Source: Paenarthrobacter sp. GOM3
Lineage (GTDB): Bacteria > Actinomycetota > Actinomycetes > Actinomycetales > Micrococcaceae
Length of the DNA: 64,000 bases
Assembly (NCBI RefSeq): GCF_018215265.2
Contig: NZ_CP136562.1
Span: 2,542,001 to 2,606,000, forward strand
Reading direction: 5' to 3'
Shown piece by piece: positions 53,498 to 61,514 of the stretch (the stretch's first letter is position 1; every line of letters starts with the position of its first letter). A model generated the notes under the pieces. It did no database searches and was not told the origin of the DNA. It saw nothing but the letters and a program-made list of their open reading frames with translations. The position numbers and the translations under genes are program-made.

Positions 53498-54070
53498 ATG
53501 ACCGTCCTGCCAGTCACCATCTGGGGCGAACCTGTCCTGCATCGCCGGGCTAACGAAGTCGAGCTATTCGACGACGAACTCCGCGCTTTGATAGCGGACA
53601 TGTTCGAAACCAATGAAGCCGCCAACGGAGTTGGACTGGCGGCACCCCAGATCGGCGTGGGCAAGCGCATCTTTGTCTACAAGTACGCCAATGACGACGA
53701 CGTCCCGGAACAGGGCGTAGTGGTCAATCCGGTACTCACGCTCTCCAAAATCTCTGGCGCGGCACCGGACCCTGACGAACACGTCGAGGGCTGCCTGTCT
53801 TTCCCTGGCGAGTATTACCCCTTGCAGCGTGCCGAGTGGACCCGCGTCCAGGGCTTCGACGGCGACGGCAAGCCGGTGGACTTCGAGGCAACCGGCTGGT
53901 TCGCCCGGATCCTGCAGCACGAATTTGACCATCTTGACGGGAAACTTTACGTGAACCGCCTGACGGACCGGTACGCCAGGAAGGCCATGAAGCAGGCCAA
54001 GAAGAACGGTTGGGGCGTGCCTGGACTGACGTGGATGCCCGGCGTCGACCCCGATCCCTTTGGACACTGA
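53498..54070 (+). CDS. def: peptide deformylase
   Basis: Def removes the formyl group from nascent proteins. The 190-residue metalloenzyme has motif I GVGLAAPQ (44-51), motif II EGCLS (97-101, Cys metal ligand) and motif III QHEFDHL (140-146, two His ligands and the catalytic Glu). AAAGGAAG precedes the ATG. The next gene begins 4 bp after its stop or overlaps it. Confidence 0.96.
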   Translation: MTVLPVTIWGEPVLHRRANEVELFDDELRALIADMFETNEAANGVGLAAPQIGVGKRIFVYKYANDDDVPEQGVVVNPVLTLSKISGAAPDPDEHVEGCLSFPGEYYPLQRAEWTRVQGFDGDGKPVDFEATGWFARILQHEFDHLDGKLYVNRLTDRYARKAMKQAKKNGWGVPGLTWMPGVDPDPFGH

Positions 54071-54074
54071 GTCC

Positions 54075-54902
54075 ATGGCCACCAGCGCCCAAACAGAAAT
54101 CTTCGAGCTCTTGGACATCTCAGGCGACGACGCCGCGGAATGTTCCACCCTCTTGGCGACACCGCCCAGTGCAGCCGTGCTGCAGGCCATGGCTGCCATG
54201 CAGGAGCGCCTCGGGACGTTTCCGCTGGACAGCATCCAGGCAAACGACGCCAGCGAGACAGACTGGATCGAAGCCTTGCTCCGTTTCGCCCCGGCGGTTC
54301 ACTCCTACCACGTGGGTCTAGGAATCAGTCCTGTGGTGTCGGCGGCGTCATTGGGCGACGTTGGGCTGCAACTGCGCATCAACCGGCGGGTTCACGGCGG
54401 CTTTGGGCTGGACACCTGGAGTTGGCTGACGCTCCACATGGCCGGAAACCTGTTCCGCTTGGGCCGTCTGCAGTTCCACTTGGTCAGGAACACTGAAAGC
54501 GCAGACCAACACAACGGTTCCGCGTGGGAGCTTGGCGTTCACATTCCTGAAGACGGGGGCCTGTCCCCTGCCTTGGTTGACGCGAGCTTTGCCGAGGCCC
54601 GGGGCTTTTTCTCCCGGCATTTTCCGGACAAACGGGTGGCCACTGCCACGTGCGACTCATGGATGCTCGATCCCTACCTTGTTGAGCGGCTTCCGGACAG
54701 CAACATAGCTTCCTTCGCACGGCGTTTCACACTGGACCGATGCACGGATGCACCCACCGATGCCGTGTACTTTACGTTCCGCCAGCGCGGCCTGCAGGAC
54801 CTGGATAAGCTGCCACGCGAAACGTCACTCCAGCGCGTCGTGCTGGAAAGGATCGACGACGGCGGCACCTGGCAACTGGGGCATGGTCACCTGGCGTTGT
54901 AG
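54075..54902 (+). CDS. acyltransferase-like protein with two-part GNAT-like architecture
   Basis: The 275-residue protein has a helical N-terminal part (to about 110) and a C-terminal alpha/beta part with LDTWSWLTLHMAGNLFRLGRLQFHLVR, FAEARGFFSRHFPDKRVATATCDSWMLDPYLVERLP and a final strand section. This resembles GNAT-like acyltransferases of the NAT_N/GNAT_C type, from memory and with moderate certainty. The ATG at 54075 is used; a TTG at 54060 inside the end of def would give five more residues. It is probably transcribed with def. Substrate unknown. Its stop overlaps the end of the convergent nuclease gene. Confidence 0.6.
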   Translation: MATSAQTEIFELLDISGDDAAECSTLLATPPSAAVLQAMAAMQERLGTFPLDSIQANDASETDWIEALLRFAPAVHSYHVGLGISPVVSAASLGDVGLQLRINRRVHGGFGLDTWSWLTLHMAGNLFRLGRLQFHLVRNTESADQHNGSAWELGVHIPEDGGLSPALVDASFAEARGFFSRHFPDKRVATATCDSWMLDPYLVERLPDSNIASFARRFTLDRCTDAPTDAVYFTFRQRGLQDLDKLPRETSLQRVVLERIDDGGTWQLGHGHLAL

Positions 54903-55687
54903 ATGGTTTGCTGCTCTGGGCATCCGGACAGTACGCGCTTCATGGCGTCTTTCTCGGCCGCGGTAACCCAGAGCTTGTAGGCGGTTTTCACCGAGATTTG
55001 CCGCGCTACATAGTGGCAGCGGAAATTCTTGTTTGCCGGCAGCCAGGTCGCGGCGTCCCCGGCCCCTTTCTTGACGTTGGCCGGACCATCAGCCGCGATA
55101 AGGTTCAGGGGGTCGTTGGCCAGCGTTTGCCGCTGCTGTGCCGTGAGCTGCTGGGCACCTTTCTGCCATGCATCGGCGAGAGCCACTACATGGTCGATTT
55201 GGACGGCGGCGCTGGTGTCCTGCCCCCTGCGGAAGGTCACGTGGGCACCCGTGTAGGGCTCGTCGAAGACTCCCCCGGAGACTTTGCAGGATGAACCAGC
55301 CGTGAATTCGACCGCGGAAAGATCCCTGTGCAGGATGTCGTTCCTGGTGTCGCATCCGTTGTGGTCCACGTCGGCCCAGGCCTGGCCGAAAGCTGCCCTG
55401 TCATAGTCCGACTTCGGTGCCCTGCCTTTCACGGCAAGCCGCTCGAGGGCTGCAGTTGCACTTTCGGCGGCAACCGGGGCTGCACCACTGACCGGCTTCA
55501 TGAACGTCTGATCGAAGACGGGCGCCTCGCTGGGGCCGGCCGTCCAGGGATCAGCGACGCCAAACTGGCCCGTGGTGAAAAACCAGCACAGGCCTGCAAC
55601 AACAGTTGCTGCCGCGAGGCCAAGAATGGCCCAGGCTTGAAGGGACCTACGCCGGGCGCGTTTGTAGGCAGACCAGGTGATACTCAA
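54887..55687 (-). CDS. membrane-anchored or secreted HNH nuclease (DUF1524/GmrSD C-terminal type)
   Basis: The 266-residue protein has a basic N terminus (AYKRARRRSLQ), one hydrophobic helix at about 17-38 and an outward domain. It shows QIDHVVALADAWQKGA (HNH His), LANDPLNLIAADGPANVKKGAGDAATWLP (Asn) and NFRCHYV; CDTRNDIL with the other Cys may form a disulfide. This pattern is that of secreted DUF1524 nucleases. The start is uncertain: TTG at 55687 (GGAG at 55692-55695) is preferred because a 20-bp operator-like dyad lies just above it; a GTG at 55762 is the alternative. It overlaps the acyltransferase-like gene by 16 bp at the 3' end. Confidence 0.78.
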   Translation of the reverse strand: MSITWSAYKRARRRSLQAWAILGLAAATVVAGLCWFFTTGQFGVADPWTAGPSEAPVFDQTFMKPVSGAAPVAAESATAALERLAVKGRAPKSDYDRAAFGQAWADVDHNGCDTRNDILHRDLSAVEFTAGSSCKVSGGVFDEPYTGAHVTFRRGQDTSAAVQIDHVVALADAWQKGAQQLTAQQRQTLANDPLNLIAADGPANVKKGAGDAATWLPANKNFRCHYVARQISVKTAYKLWVTAAEKDAMKRVLSGCPEQQTIYNAR

Positions 55688-55714
55688 GGGACTCCGTCCA
55701 GTGGGGGCAGGCAG

Positions 55715-55734
55715 TGTCCTACGAGCGTAGGACA
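55715..55734. promoter_or_regulatory. perfect 9-bp dyad upstream of the HNH nuclease gene
   Basis: TGTCCTACG and CGTAGGACA are exact complements separated by AG. On the minus strand its edge forms TTGTCC, a possible -35 box. It lies 28-47 bp upstream of the TTG start. Confidence 0.5.
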
Positions 55735-55809
55735 AGGCCCCGACAGCCAGAGCAGTATCCACAGTGTGGAGGAGGAGTCACACTGTGGTGGCAGTAAACG
55801 GCGGGGGCT

Positions 55810-56019
55810 TTATTGCTCCCGCATCACGCGCTGAAGGTCTTCGGTTGCTACTTGCAGCAGCCCGCGCAGCTGCTCAACGCGCTGATCCGTGACATCGCCG
55901 GTGGCATTGGCCGCCACGGCCTGGTCAAGGAGTTTTTCGGCCTGCTTGTGGTTGGCCCGCGCTACGTCCAGCGCGTGTTCGAGTGTGGTTTCGTGCTCAA
56001 TGGTTGATTCATTTTCCAT
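55810..56019 (-). CDS. small acidic helical protein, hypothetical
   Basis: The 69-residue product (MENESTIEHETTLEHALDVARANHKQAEKLLDQ...) is Glu/Ala/Leu-rich with heptad-like spacing suggesting a coiled-coil hairpin broken at ANATGD. The frame is open further to a GTG at 56061, but that lies inside the gap terminator, so the ATG at 56019 is preferred. There is no ribosome binding site; CAAAAT six bases upstream of the ATG is a weak -10 match. Function unknown. Confidence 0.5.
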   Translation of the reverse strand: MENESTIEHETTLEHALDVARANHKQAEKLLDQAVAANATGDVTDQRVEQLRGLLQVATEDLQRVMREQ

Positions 56020-56035
56020 GAGCCCATTTTGGTCA

Positions 56036-56073
56036 GGTTTCCCGGCTGTTTCCAGTGACACAGCCGGGAAACC
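56036..56073 (-). terminator. gap terminator
   Basis: GGTTTCCCGGCTGT and ACAGCCGGGAAACC are exact complements with a 10-base loop, 21 bp after the gap stop codon. Confidence 0.8.
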
Positions 56074-56093
56074 CCTGAATAGTTCCGGGAGCT

Positions 56094-57581
56094 TTAGGCG
56101 TCAGCCGTTTCGAGCACCGCGATGGGGGCAATAAGGTCCTTGGCGGGGAACGACGGCGGGTTGACTCCGGCCATTTCCTCCATGACGCGGACCACCTGGC
56201 AGGAGTAACCGAATTCGTTGTCGTACCAGACGTAGAGCACCAGGTTCTTGTCGTTGGAGATGGTCGCGAGGCCATCAACAATGCCTGCACGGCGGGAACC
56301 GACGAAGTCCGTGGAAACAACATCGGGAGAGTCGATGTAGTCAATCTGCTTGCGCAGGTCCGAGTGAAGGGACATCTCGCGAAGGTAAGCGTTGACTTCG
56401 TCCCGCGTGGTGCCGTTCTCAAGGTTCAGGTTGAGGATGGCCATGGACACGTCAGGAGTGGGAACGCGGATGGCGTTACCCGTGAGCTTGCCCTGCAGTT
56501 CGGGCAACGCCTTGGCCACAGCCTTGGCCGCACCGGTTTCGGTGATGACCATGTTCAGCGCTGCAGAACGTCCGCGGCGATCGCCCTTATGGAAGTTGTC
56601 GATCAGGTTCTGGTCGTTCGTGAACGAGTGGACCGTTTCGACGTGGCCGTGGATGATGCCGAACTTGTCGTTGATGGCCTTCAGTACCGGAGTGATGGCG
56701 TTGGTGGTGCAGGACGCGGCGGTGACGATCTTGTCGTCGTCGTTAATATCCCGGTGGTTGATGCCGTGGACGATGTTCTTCAGCTCGCCCTTGCCCGGCG
56801 CAGTGAGCAGCACGCGGGCCACACCCTTGCTCTGCAGGTGCTGGGAGAGGCCATCGGCGTCGCGCCAACGGCCGGTGTTGTCCACAACCAAGGCATCCTT
56901 GATGCCGTAAGCGGTGTAGTCCACCGTGGCCGGGTTGTCCGAGTAGATCACCTGGACCTGGACACCGTTGGCGGTGATGGTGTTCGCTTCTTCATCCACG
57001 CGGATGGTGCCTTCAAAGGAGCCGTGCACGGAGTCGCGGCGCAGCAGGCTGGCGCGCTTGACGAGATCGTTCTCGGCACCCTTGCGGACAACGATGGCGC
57101 GGAGTCGAAGGCCGTGTCCGCCGCCGGCCTTTTCGATCAGGATGCGGGCCAGCAGGCGGCCAATACGGCCAAAGCCGTAAAGAACGACGTCGGTGCTGGT
57201 GCGGTCGTCTGCTCCGCGCTTTCCAACGATCTCAGCGAGCTCGGCGCGAAGGTATTCATCCAGCGAGGCGCCATTGCCTTCAGCCCGGAACTTCTCAGTC
57301 AAACGTGCGATGTCGATTGCTGCCGCACCGAGTTCGAGCTCCGACAGGGCGTTCAACAGGGGTGCGGTTTCTTCGAGCAGGAGCTCGTGGTTGCTCATCC
57401 GGCGCGCGAAGCGGTGGGCCTTCAGGATGTTCATGGTGGACTTGTTGATCAAGCTCCGGCCGTGGATGCTGGTGACCACGTTGTTTTCCCGGTACAACCG
57501 GCCGATCACCGGAATCATGGCCTCGGCGAGAGCCTCCCGGCCCATCCACTTATCAAGACAAGAATCTGACGTCTGGCTCAC
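56094..57581 (-). CDS. gap: glyceraldehyde-3-phosphate dehydrogenase, long form
   Basis: The 495-residue enzyme has a helical N-terminal extension of about 125 residues, then the NAD(P) fold (YGFGRIGR, 135-142) and the catalytic Cys291 in AASCTTN, with HSFTNDQNLIDN and the late WYDNEFGYSCQVV. Most Gap proteins have about 335 residues. The long form matches the second, gluconeogenic GAPDH known from corynebacteria (GapB/GapX type), so a short glycolytic gap is expected elsewhere; this assignment is inference. GGAAGG precedes the GTG. Confidence 0.88.
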   Translation of the reverse strand: MSQTSDSCLDKWMGREALAEAMIPVIGRLYRENNVVTSIHGRSLINKSTMNILKAHRFARRMSNHELLLEETAPLLNALSELELGAAAIDIARLTEKFRAEGNGASLDEYLRAELAEIVGKRGADDRTSTDVVLYGFGRIGRLLARILIEKAGGGHGLRLRAIVVRKGAENDLVKRASLLRRDSVHGSFEGTIRVDEEANTITANGVQVQVIYSDNPATVDYTAYGIKDALVVDNTGRWRDADGLSQHLQSKGVARVLLTAPGKGELKNIVHGINHRDINDDDKIVTAASCTTNAITPVLKAINDKFGIIHGHVETVHSFTNDQNLIDNFHKGDRRGRSAALNMVITETGAAKAVAKALPELQGKLTGNAIRVPTPDVSMAILNLNLENGTTRDEVNAYLREMSLHSDLRKQIDYIDSPDVVSTDFVGSRRAGIVDGLATISNDKNLVLYVWYDNEFGYSCQVVRVMEEMAGVNPPSFPAKDLIAPIAVLETADA

Positions 57582-57606
57582 AGAACTACCTTCCTTGGGT
57601 CAACCA

Positions 57607-57622
57607 CATACGTCCTCGTATG
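57607..57622 (-). repeat. small hairpin in the gap mRNA leader
   Basis: CATACG and CGTATG enclose four bases, 26-41 bp before the gap GTG start. In the minus-strand RNA the loop reads AGGA, a ribosome-binding-like sequence held in a loop, upstream of the real GGAAGG. Confidence 0.35.
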
Positions 57623-57845
57623 CAGATGGCAGCGGCCGCCCGGAGTAGTCCTGCGGCACATGCGCCAGCGGGCTTCGGTCCACCCACAGCGCCTTGAACG
57701 AGAGCAAAGAAAATCCGCCGGCTGCGAACGCAGTCCCGGCGGCAGAACATCTACGTTCAGTAACCATTCTAGGGCGGAAGGAAGGGGCGCAGGCCTTTCG
57801 GAGGCGTGAAATCACTCACACGCACTGTTTGCGCTGGTCATAAAT

Positions 57846-58240
57846 GGATGGGTCGACCGATACGCCGGGTTCTGTCATCCCTTCCGTTACCGGAAAGGGA
57901 GTAGCGGCCATCCATCTACGAACGCCGTTGCCGACGCCCTCCAGCAGCCTACCCGGACACTCGGGCGGGCAGCCCTCAAACGTGTCCTGTCTGGCCTTGC
58001 TCCGGGTGGGGTTTACCTAGCCTCCCCGGTCACCCAGGGAGCTGGTGGTCTCTTACACCACCGTTTCACCCTTACCTGCTGCCCCATGATGCAAGCATCA
58101 CCGGGCGCAGGCGGTCTGTTCTCTGTGGCACTGGCCTGCGGGTTACCCCGAGTGGGCGTTACCCACCACCCTGCCCTGCGGAGCCCGGACGTTCCTCGAG
58201 CCACTTTCGTGACGCGCGACCGCCTGGTCGACCCATCCGC
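57846..58240 (-). ncRNA. rnpB: RNase P RNA (class A)
   Basis: The ends pair as helix P1: GGATGGGTCGACC at 57846-57858 with GGTCGACCCATCC at 58226-58238. On the minus strand the conserved GAGGAACGTCCGGGCTCC (P4/J region), the GGTAACGCCC and GGTAAACCCC loops and the late ACAGAACCCGGCG segment are present in order. The length of about 395 nt is normal. It is the catalytic RNA that trims tRNA 5' ends. Confidence 0.96.
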
Positions 58241-58245
58241 CATAC

Positions 58246-58251
58246 AGTCTA
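58246..58251 (-). promoter_or_regulatory. -10 box of rnpB
   Basis: On the minus strand TAGACT ends 6-7 bases before the expected first nucleotide of RNase P RNA. Confidence 0.65.
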
Positions 58252-58281
58252 CCGGCGTCGAGGCCCTCGAAAGTCCGGCGG

Positions 58282-58287
58282 TAATAT
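58282..58287 (+). promoter_or_regulatory. -10 box for a leaderless transcript (yaaA)
   Basis: TAATAT ends 6 bases before the GTG at 58294; no ribosome binding site is present. It is back to back with the rnpB promoter. Confidence 0.6.
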
Positions 58288-58293
58288 CGACTG

Positions 58294-59058
58294 GTGCTGA
58301 TTCTGCTTCCGCCTTCCGAAGGCAAAACCCCTGCCCCCAAAGGTCCCGCCATCGACTGGGAGTCACTGAGTTTTCCCGAGCTGAACCAGTACCGTGCCAC
58401 CGTTCTTGAGGCCTTGGGGACGGTGAGCGCGCATGAGGACGCCCTGGCGTTGCTGGGCGTCGGCGCTTCCTTGCGGGACGACGTCGAACGTAATACCCGG
58501 CTGCATGCCGAACCGGCTGCCCCGGCGCATCAGGTCTATTCCGGCGTCCTCTACGACGCCCTGGGCTATAAGAGCATGACCGCAACCCAACGACGCAAAG
58601 CCACCGAATCCGTCCTGGTGGTCTCGGCGTTGTGGGGCGCCATCGGCTTCGGCGACCATGTTCCGGCCTACCGCCTGTCCATGGGAACCGCACTGCCCGA
58701 CGTCGGACGCCTCGCCTCCTACTGGAAGCCGCAGCTTAACGCCGCCCTCGCCAAACGGGCCGAAGGTGAACTGGTGGTGGATTGCCGCTCCAGCACCTAC
58801 GCAGCTGCCTGGGCTCCCCCGGCGGCCCAGACAGTGAACGTCAACGTTTTCAGTGAGGCGAACGGCAAACGTACGGTGGTCAGCCACTTCGCCAAACACA
58901 CCCGGGGTGAACTGGCGCGGCATCTTCTGACACGGCGCGGCAAGGCACCTGCCACCCCGGATCAACTGGCCAAGGCAGCCCGGGAAGTGTGGACCGCGGA
59001 ACTGGTGGAGGGCACGGACCGCAAGCCGCACGCGCTGAACATCATCCTGGCCGGCTAG
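58294..59058 (+). CDS. yaaA: peroxide stress protein YaaA (DUF328)
   Basis: The 254-residue protein has the YaaA signature LILLPPSEGKT at 2-12, VYSGVLYDALGY, VSALWGAIGFGDHVPAYRLSMG and the VVSHFAKHTRGELARHLL section. YaaA binds DNA and lowers free iron during peroxide stress in E. coli. The start is a leaderless GTG. It is divergent from rnpB. Confidence 0.92.
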   Translation: MLILLPPSEGKTPAPKGPAIDWESLSFPELNQYRATVLEALGTVSAHEDALALLGVGASLRDDVERNTRLHAEPAAPAHQVYSGVLYDALGYKSMTATQRRKATESVLVVSALWGAIGFGDHVPAYRLSMGTALPDVGRLASYWKPQLNAALAKRAEGELVVDCRSSTYAAAWAPPAAQTVNVNVFSEANGKRTVVSHFAKHTRGELARHLLTRRGKAPATPDQLAKAAREVWTAELVEGTDRKPHALNIILAG

Positions 59059-59070
59059 GTTCGGTCCGGC

Positions 59071-59808
59071 TTAGTTCCACTCCGCCGAACGGACAAGGAT
59101 CACACCTGAGTCCGGGCAGAAAACGATGTCGTCCTCCGCAGCAGCTTTGACTTCGGCGAGGTCGCCCGGGCTCAGCATCATGCCGGAACCTTCTGATTTG
59201 CCGTGGAACAAACGGGCGGCGCCCACTCCCCTCTTGGCAATCGTCTTCTCGTAGATTGCCAGGAGCCCTGCGTCCAGGGAATCCGCAAAAGCGGCCCGCT
59301 GCCCACGAACTACGGTTTCTTCGGCAGCGATTTCAGCTATGGATTCATCGAGCTCAGCGCGGATACTGCCAAAGGAACCCTGGATGTCATCGACGATCGA
59401 CTGCTGGGCGGCCTGGCGTTCGCGAAGGGTGTCCAGGCGCTCAAGGATCTCCAGCTCCACGTCCTCAAGGTCGGAGCGGCGCTTGTTCAGCGAGGCAATG
59501 TCACTCTGAAGCGCCACCAGGTCCTTCGACAACCCCGTACCGCTGTTGAGCCTGGCCTCGTCGCGTTCGATGCGCGTAGCCACCTGCTCCACATCAGCCT
59601 CGGCACGACGCAATTCCGTCTCGGCATCGTGGACGGCAACCTTTGCCGCACCCAGTTCACCGTTGGCCACGTTCAGGGCGTCAGTGAGGTCAGTGATGCG
59701 AGGGTCCGTTTCCAGTACCCGCCGGCGGCCGGCCAACGACTTGAGCTTGGCATCCAGCCCCTGCAGTTCAAGCAATTTGTATTGTTCTGCCGGTGCTGCT
59801 TTCGCCAC
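59071..59808 (-). CDS. coiled-coil protein of the zinc-ribbon (Rv2229c-like) family with degenerate ribbon
   Basis: The 245-residue protein is mostly a long coiled-coil hairpin (about 10-185) followed by a compact end. Relatives end in a C4 zinc ribbon of the form C-x-x-C...C-x-x-C-G-R-I-L-V-R; here the first pair reads GSGM and the second CPDSGVILVR, leaving one Cys. The fold is therefore kept but zinc binding is probably lost. GGAGG precedes the GTG. It is followed upstream by the NIF3-like gene on the same strand, a common pairing. Confidence 0.82.
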   Translation of the reverse strand: MAKAAPAEQYKLLELQGLDAKLKSLAGRRRVLETDPRITDLTDALNVANGELGAAKVAVHDAETELRRAEADVEQVATRIERDEARLNSGTGLSKDLVALQSDIASLNKRRSDLEDVELEILERLDTLRERQAAQQSIVDDIQGSFGSIRAELDESIAEIAAEETVVRGQRAAFADSLDAGLLAIYEKTIAKRGVGAARLFHGKSEGSGMMLSPGDLAEVKAAAEDDIVFCPDSGVILVRSAEWN

Positions 59809-59897
59809 GCTTACCTCCGCTTGTTACCGCCGGTCCCGGAAATCAGGAGCGGCCGGACAACCCCTATCTGTCGGGGCTGCCCATATCTTTCTAGACT

Positions 59898-60809
59898 CTA
59901 GTCCCCGCCGGGAGTCAGTATGAAGTCCCAAGGATCGCTGTTGGTGCTGCTCACCCGGATCTCGACGTCGAAACCCTGGTCTGCGAGAACGTTCCCCAAG
60001 GCCTCGGCGGCCGCAGGGAGCCACAGCCATTCGCTGGCGAAATGTGAAACGTCGATCAGGTACGGACGGCCATTCGTGGCGCCTTCACGGGCCTCGGAGG
60101 CCGGATGGTGACGCATGTCCGCAGTAACGTAAACATCTGCGTTGCTGGCGCGGACCGCGGCCAGCAAACTATCTCCTGCACCACCGCACACGGCCACCCT
60201 GCGAACCAGCCCGTCCTTGTCGCCGGCAACCCGGACGCCACCGGCCACTGCGGGGAGCATCTCAAAGACACGGGCCGCAAAATCACCGAGTGTCTCAAGA
60301 TCTGGAAGGTCACCCACCCTGCCGATCCCCTCTTCCGGCAATCCGTTGCTGGCCGGTGTCAGGGGCGTGACGTTCTCCAATCCGAAGGCGTCAGCCAGGA
60401 CGTCGGAAACGCCTCCGACGGCCGAGTCACCATTGGTATGCACTGTCAGCAATCCCGTCCCGGCCTCAATGAGGCGATGAATGGCCAGGCCCTTGGCTGA
60501 CGTAGCAGCTACGGAATTCACACCCTTAAGAAGCAAGGGGTGGTGCGTTATCAGCAGCTCGGCACCCCACTCGATGGCTTCATCGATGACTTCCAGGGTG
60601 GGGTCCACGGCAAAGAGGACTTTGCTCACCGGAACATTGGGCCGGCCGGCAACCAGGCCTACTTTGTCCCAATCCTCGGCCAGCGACTCCGGCCAAAGTT
60701 CCTCCACAGCCAGTAACACCTGACCGAGCGTGGGATCCCCCGTGGCCTCAACTGTTCCGTCATCTTCGCCGGAATCCGCATCAGAAATGTCGGTGTTTAC
60801 TGCTTCCAT
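59898..60809 (-). CDS. NIF3-like dinuclear metal protein (GTP cyclohydrolase I type 2 homologue)
   Basis: The 303-residue protein shows SLAEDWDKVGLVAGRP, LLITHHPLLLKG (metal-binding His pair near 94-95), HTNGDSAVGGVSDVLADAFGL, VAVCGGAGDSLL and DVSHFASEW (late ligands). NIF3 proteins are conserved hexamers with two metals; their cellular role is unsettled. The first 25 residues are an acidic extension. The ATG at 60809 is preferred because the frame above it is not family-like. Confidence 0.9.
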   Translation of the reverse strand: MEAVNTDISDADSGEDDGTVEATGDPTLGQVLLAVEELWPESLAEDWDKVGLVAGRPNVPVSKVLFAVDPTLEVIDEAIEWGAELLITHHPLLLKGVNSVAATSAKGLAIHRLIEAGTGLLTVHTNGDSAVGGVSDVLADAFGLENVTPLTPASNGLPEEGIGRVGDLPDLETLGDFAARVFEMLPAVAGGVRVAGDKDGLVRRVAVCGGAGDSLLAAVRASNADVYVTADMRHHPASEAREGATNGRPYLIDVSHFASEWLWLPAAAEALGNVLADQGFDVEIRVSSTNSDPWDFILTPGGD

Positions 60810-60923
60810 ACTCTTATTCTTACCTACTGGGCCGAATCGGGCAGTCCCGCCACCCGCCGTCCCCGTTATTGTCCCGTAAGGTGTTGCGGGAATCATCAAG
60901 CCCTCCGATCCATTGAAGAGAAC

Positions 60924-61448
60924 ATGAAAACTTTCGTACTTGGCGGCGGCTGCTTCTGGTGCCTGGATGCCGTTTACCAAAAAACCCGCGGCGTCAGCTC
61001 GGTTGTGTCCGGCTATACCGGCGGCCATGTCCGCAATCCCGACTACTACGGAGTCTGTTCCGGAACCACCGGCCATGCGGAGGTCGTGGCCGTGACCTTC
61101 GACGAAACAGTTGTTCCGGAGGAAGTCATCCTGGACATGTTCTTCGCCCTCCACGACCCCACCACCTTGAACCGCCAGGGTTACGACGTCGGTACCCAGT
61201 ACCGTTCGTCGATGTTCTACACCACCACCGAAGAGAAGGTGCTGTTCGAAGAAGCGATCGAGCGCGCACAGGCCCTCTGGTCCGACCCGATTGTGACCGA
61301 GGTCAGCCGGCTTCCCGACTTTTATGAAGCTGAAGAAGTGCACCAGAATTACTACGCCAAGTTCCCCTACCAGGGCTACTGCCAGGTGATTATTAACCCC
61401 AAGCTGGCGAAGGCGCGGAAATATTACTCTGCATGGCTTACTGCTTAG
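60924..61448 (+). CDS. msrA: peptide methionine-S-sulfoxide reductase MsrA
   Basis: MsrA reduces the S form of methionine sulfoxide. The 174-residue protein has GGGCFWCLDAVY with catalytic Cys10, GYTGGHVRNPDYYGVCSGTTGHAEVV, and YHDP-type ALHDPTTLNRQGYDVGTQYRS. No C-terminal Cys is present, so recycling may use internal Cys residues or an outside thiol. GAAGAG precedes the ATG. Confidence 0.96.
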   Translation: MKTFVLGGGCFWCLDAVYQKTRGVSSVVSGYTGGHVRNPDYYGVCSGTTGHAEVVAVTFDETVVPEEVILDMFFALHDPTTLNRQGYDVGTQYRSSMFYTTTEEKVLFEEAIERAQALWSDPIVTEVSRLPDFYEAEEVHQNYYAKFPYQGYCQVIINPKLAKARKYYSAWLTA

Positions 61449-61514
61449 CAGGGTTTCGATCCGGCTCGTTAGGCTGACCTCAGCATTCCCTCCTCAGAGA
61501 TAGGCATAATCTTC

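Noticed and set aside
56020..56061. GTG start at 56061 for the small acidic protein.
   Set aside because: The extra 14 codons lie inside the perfect gap terminator, so coding there is unlikely.
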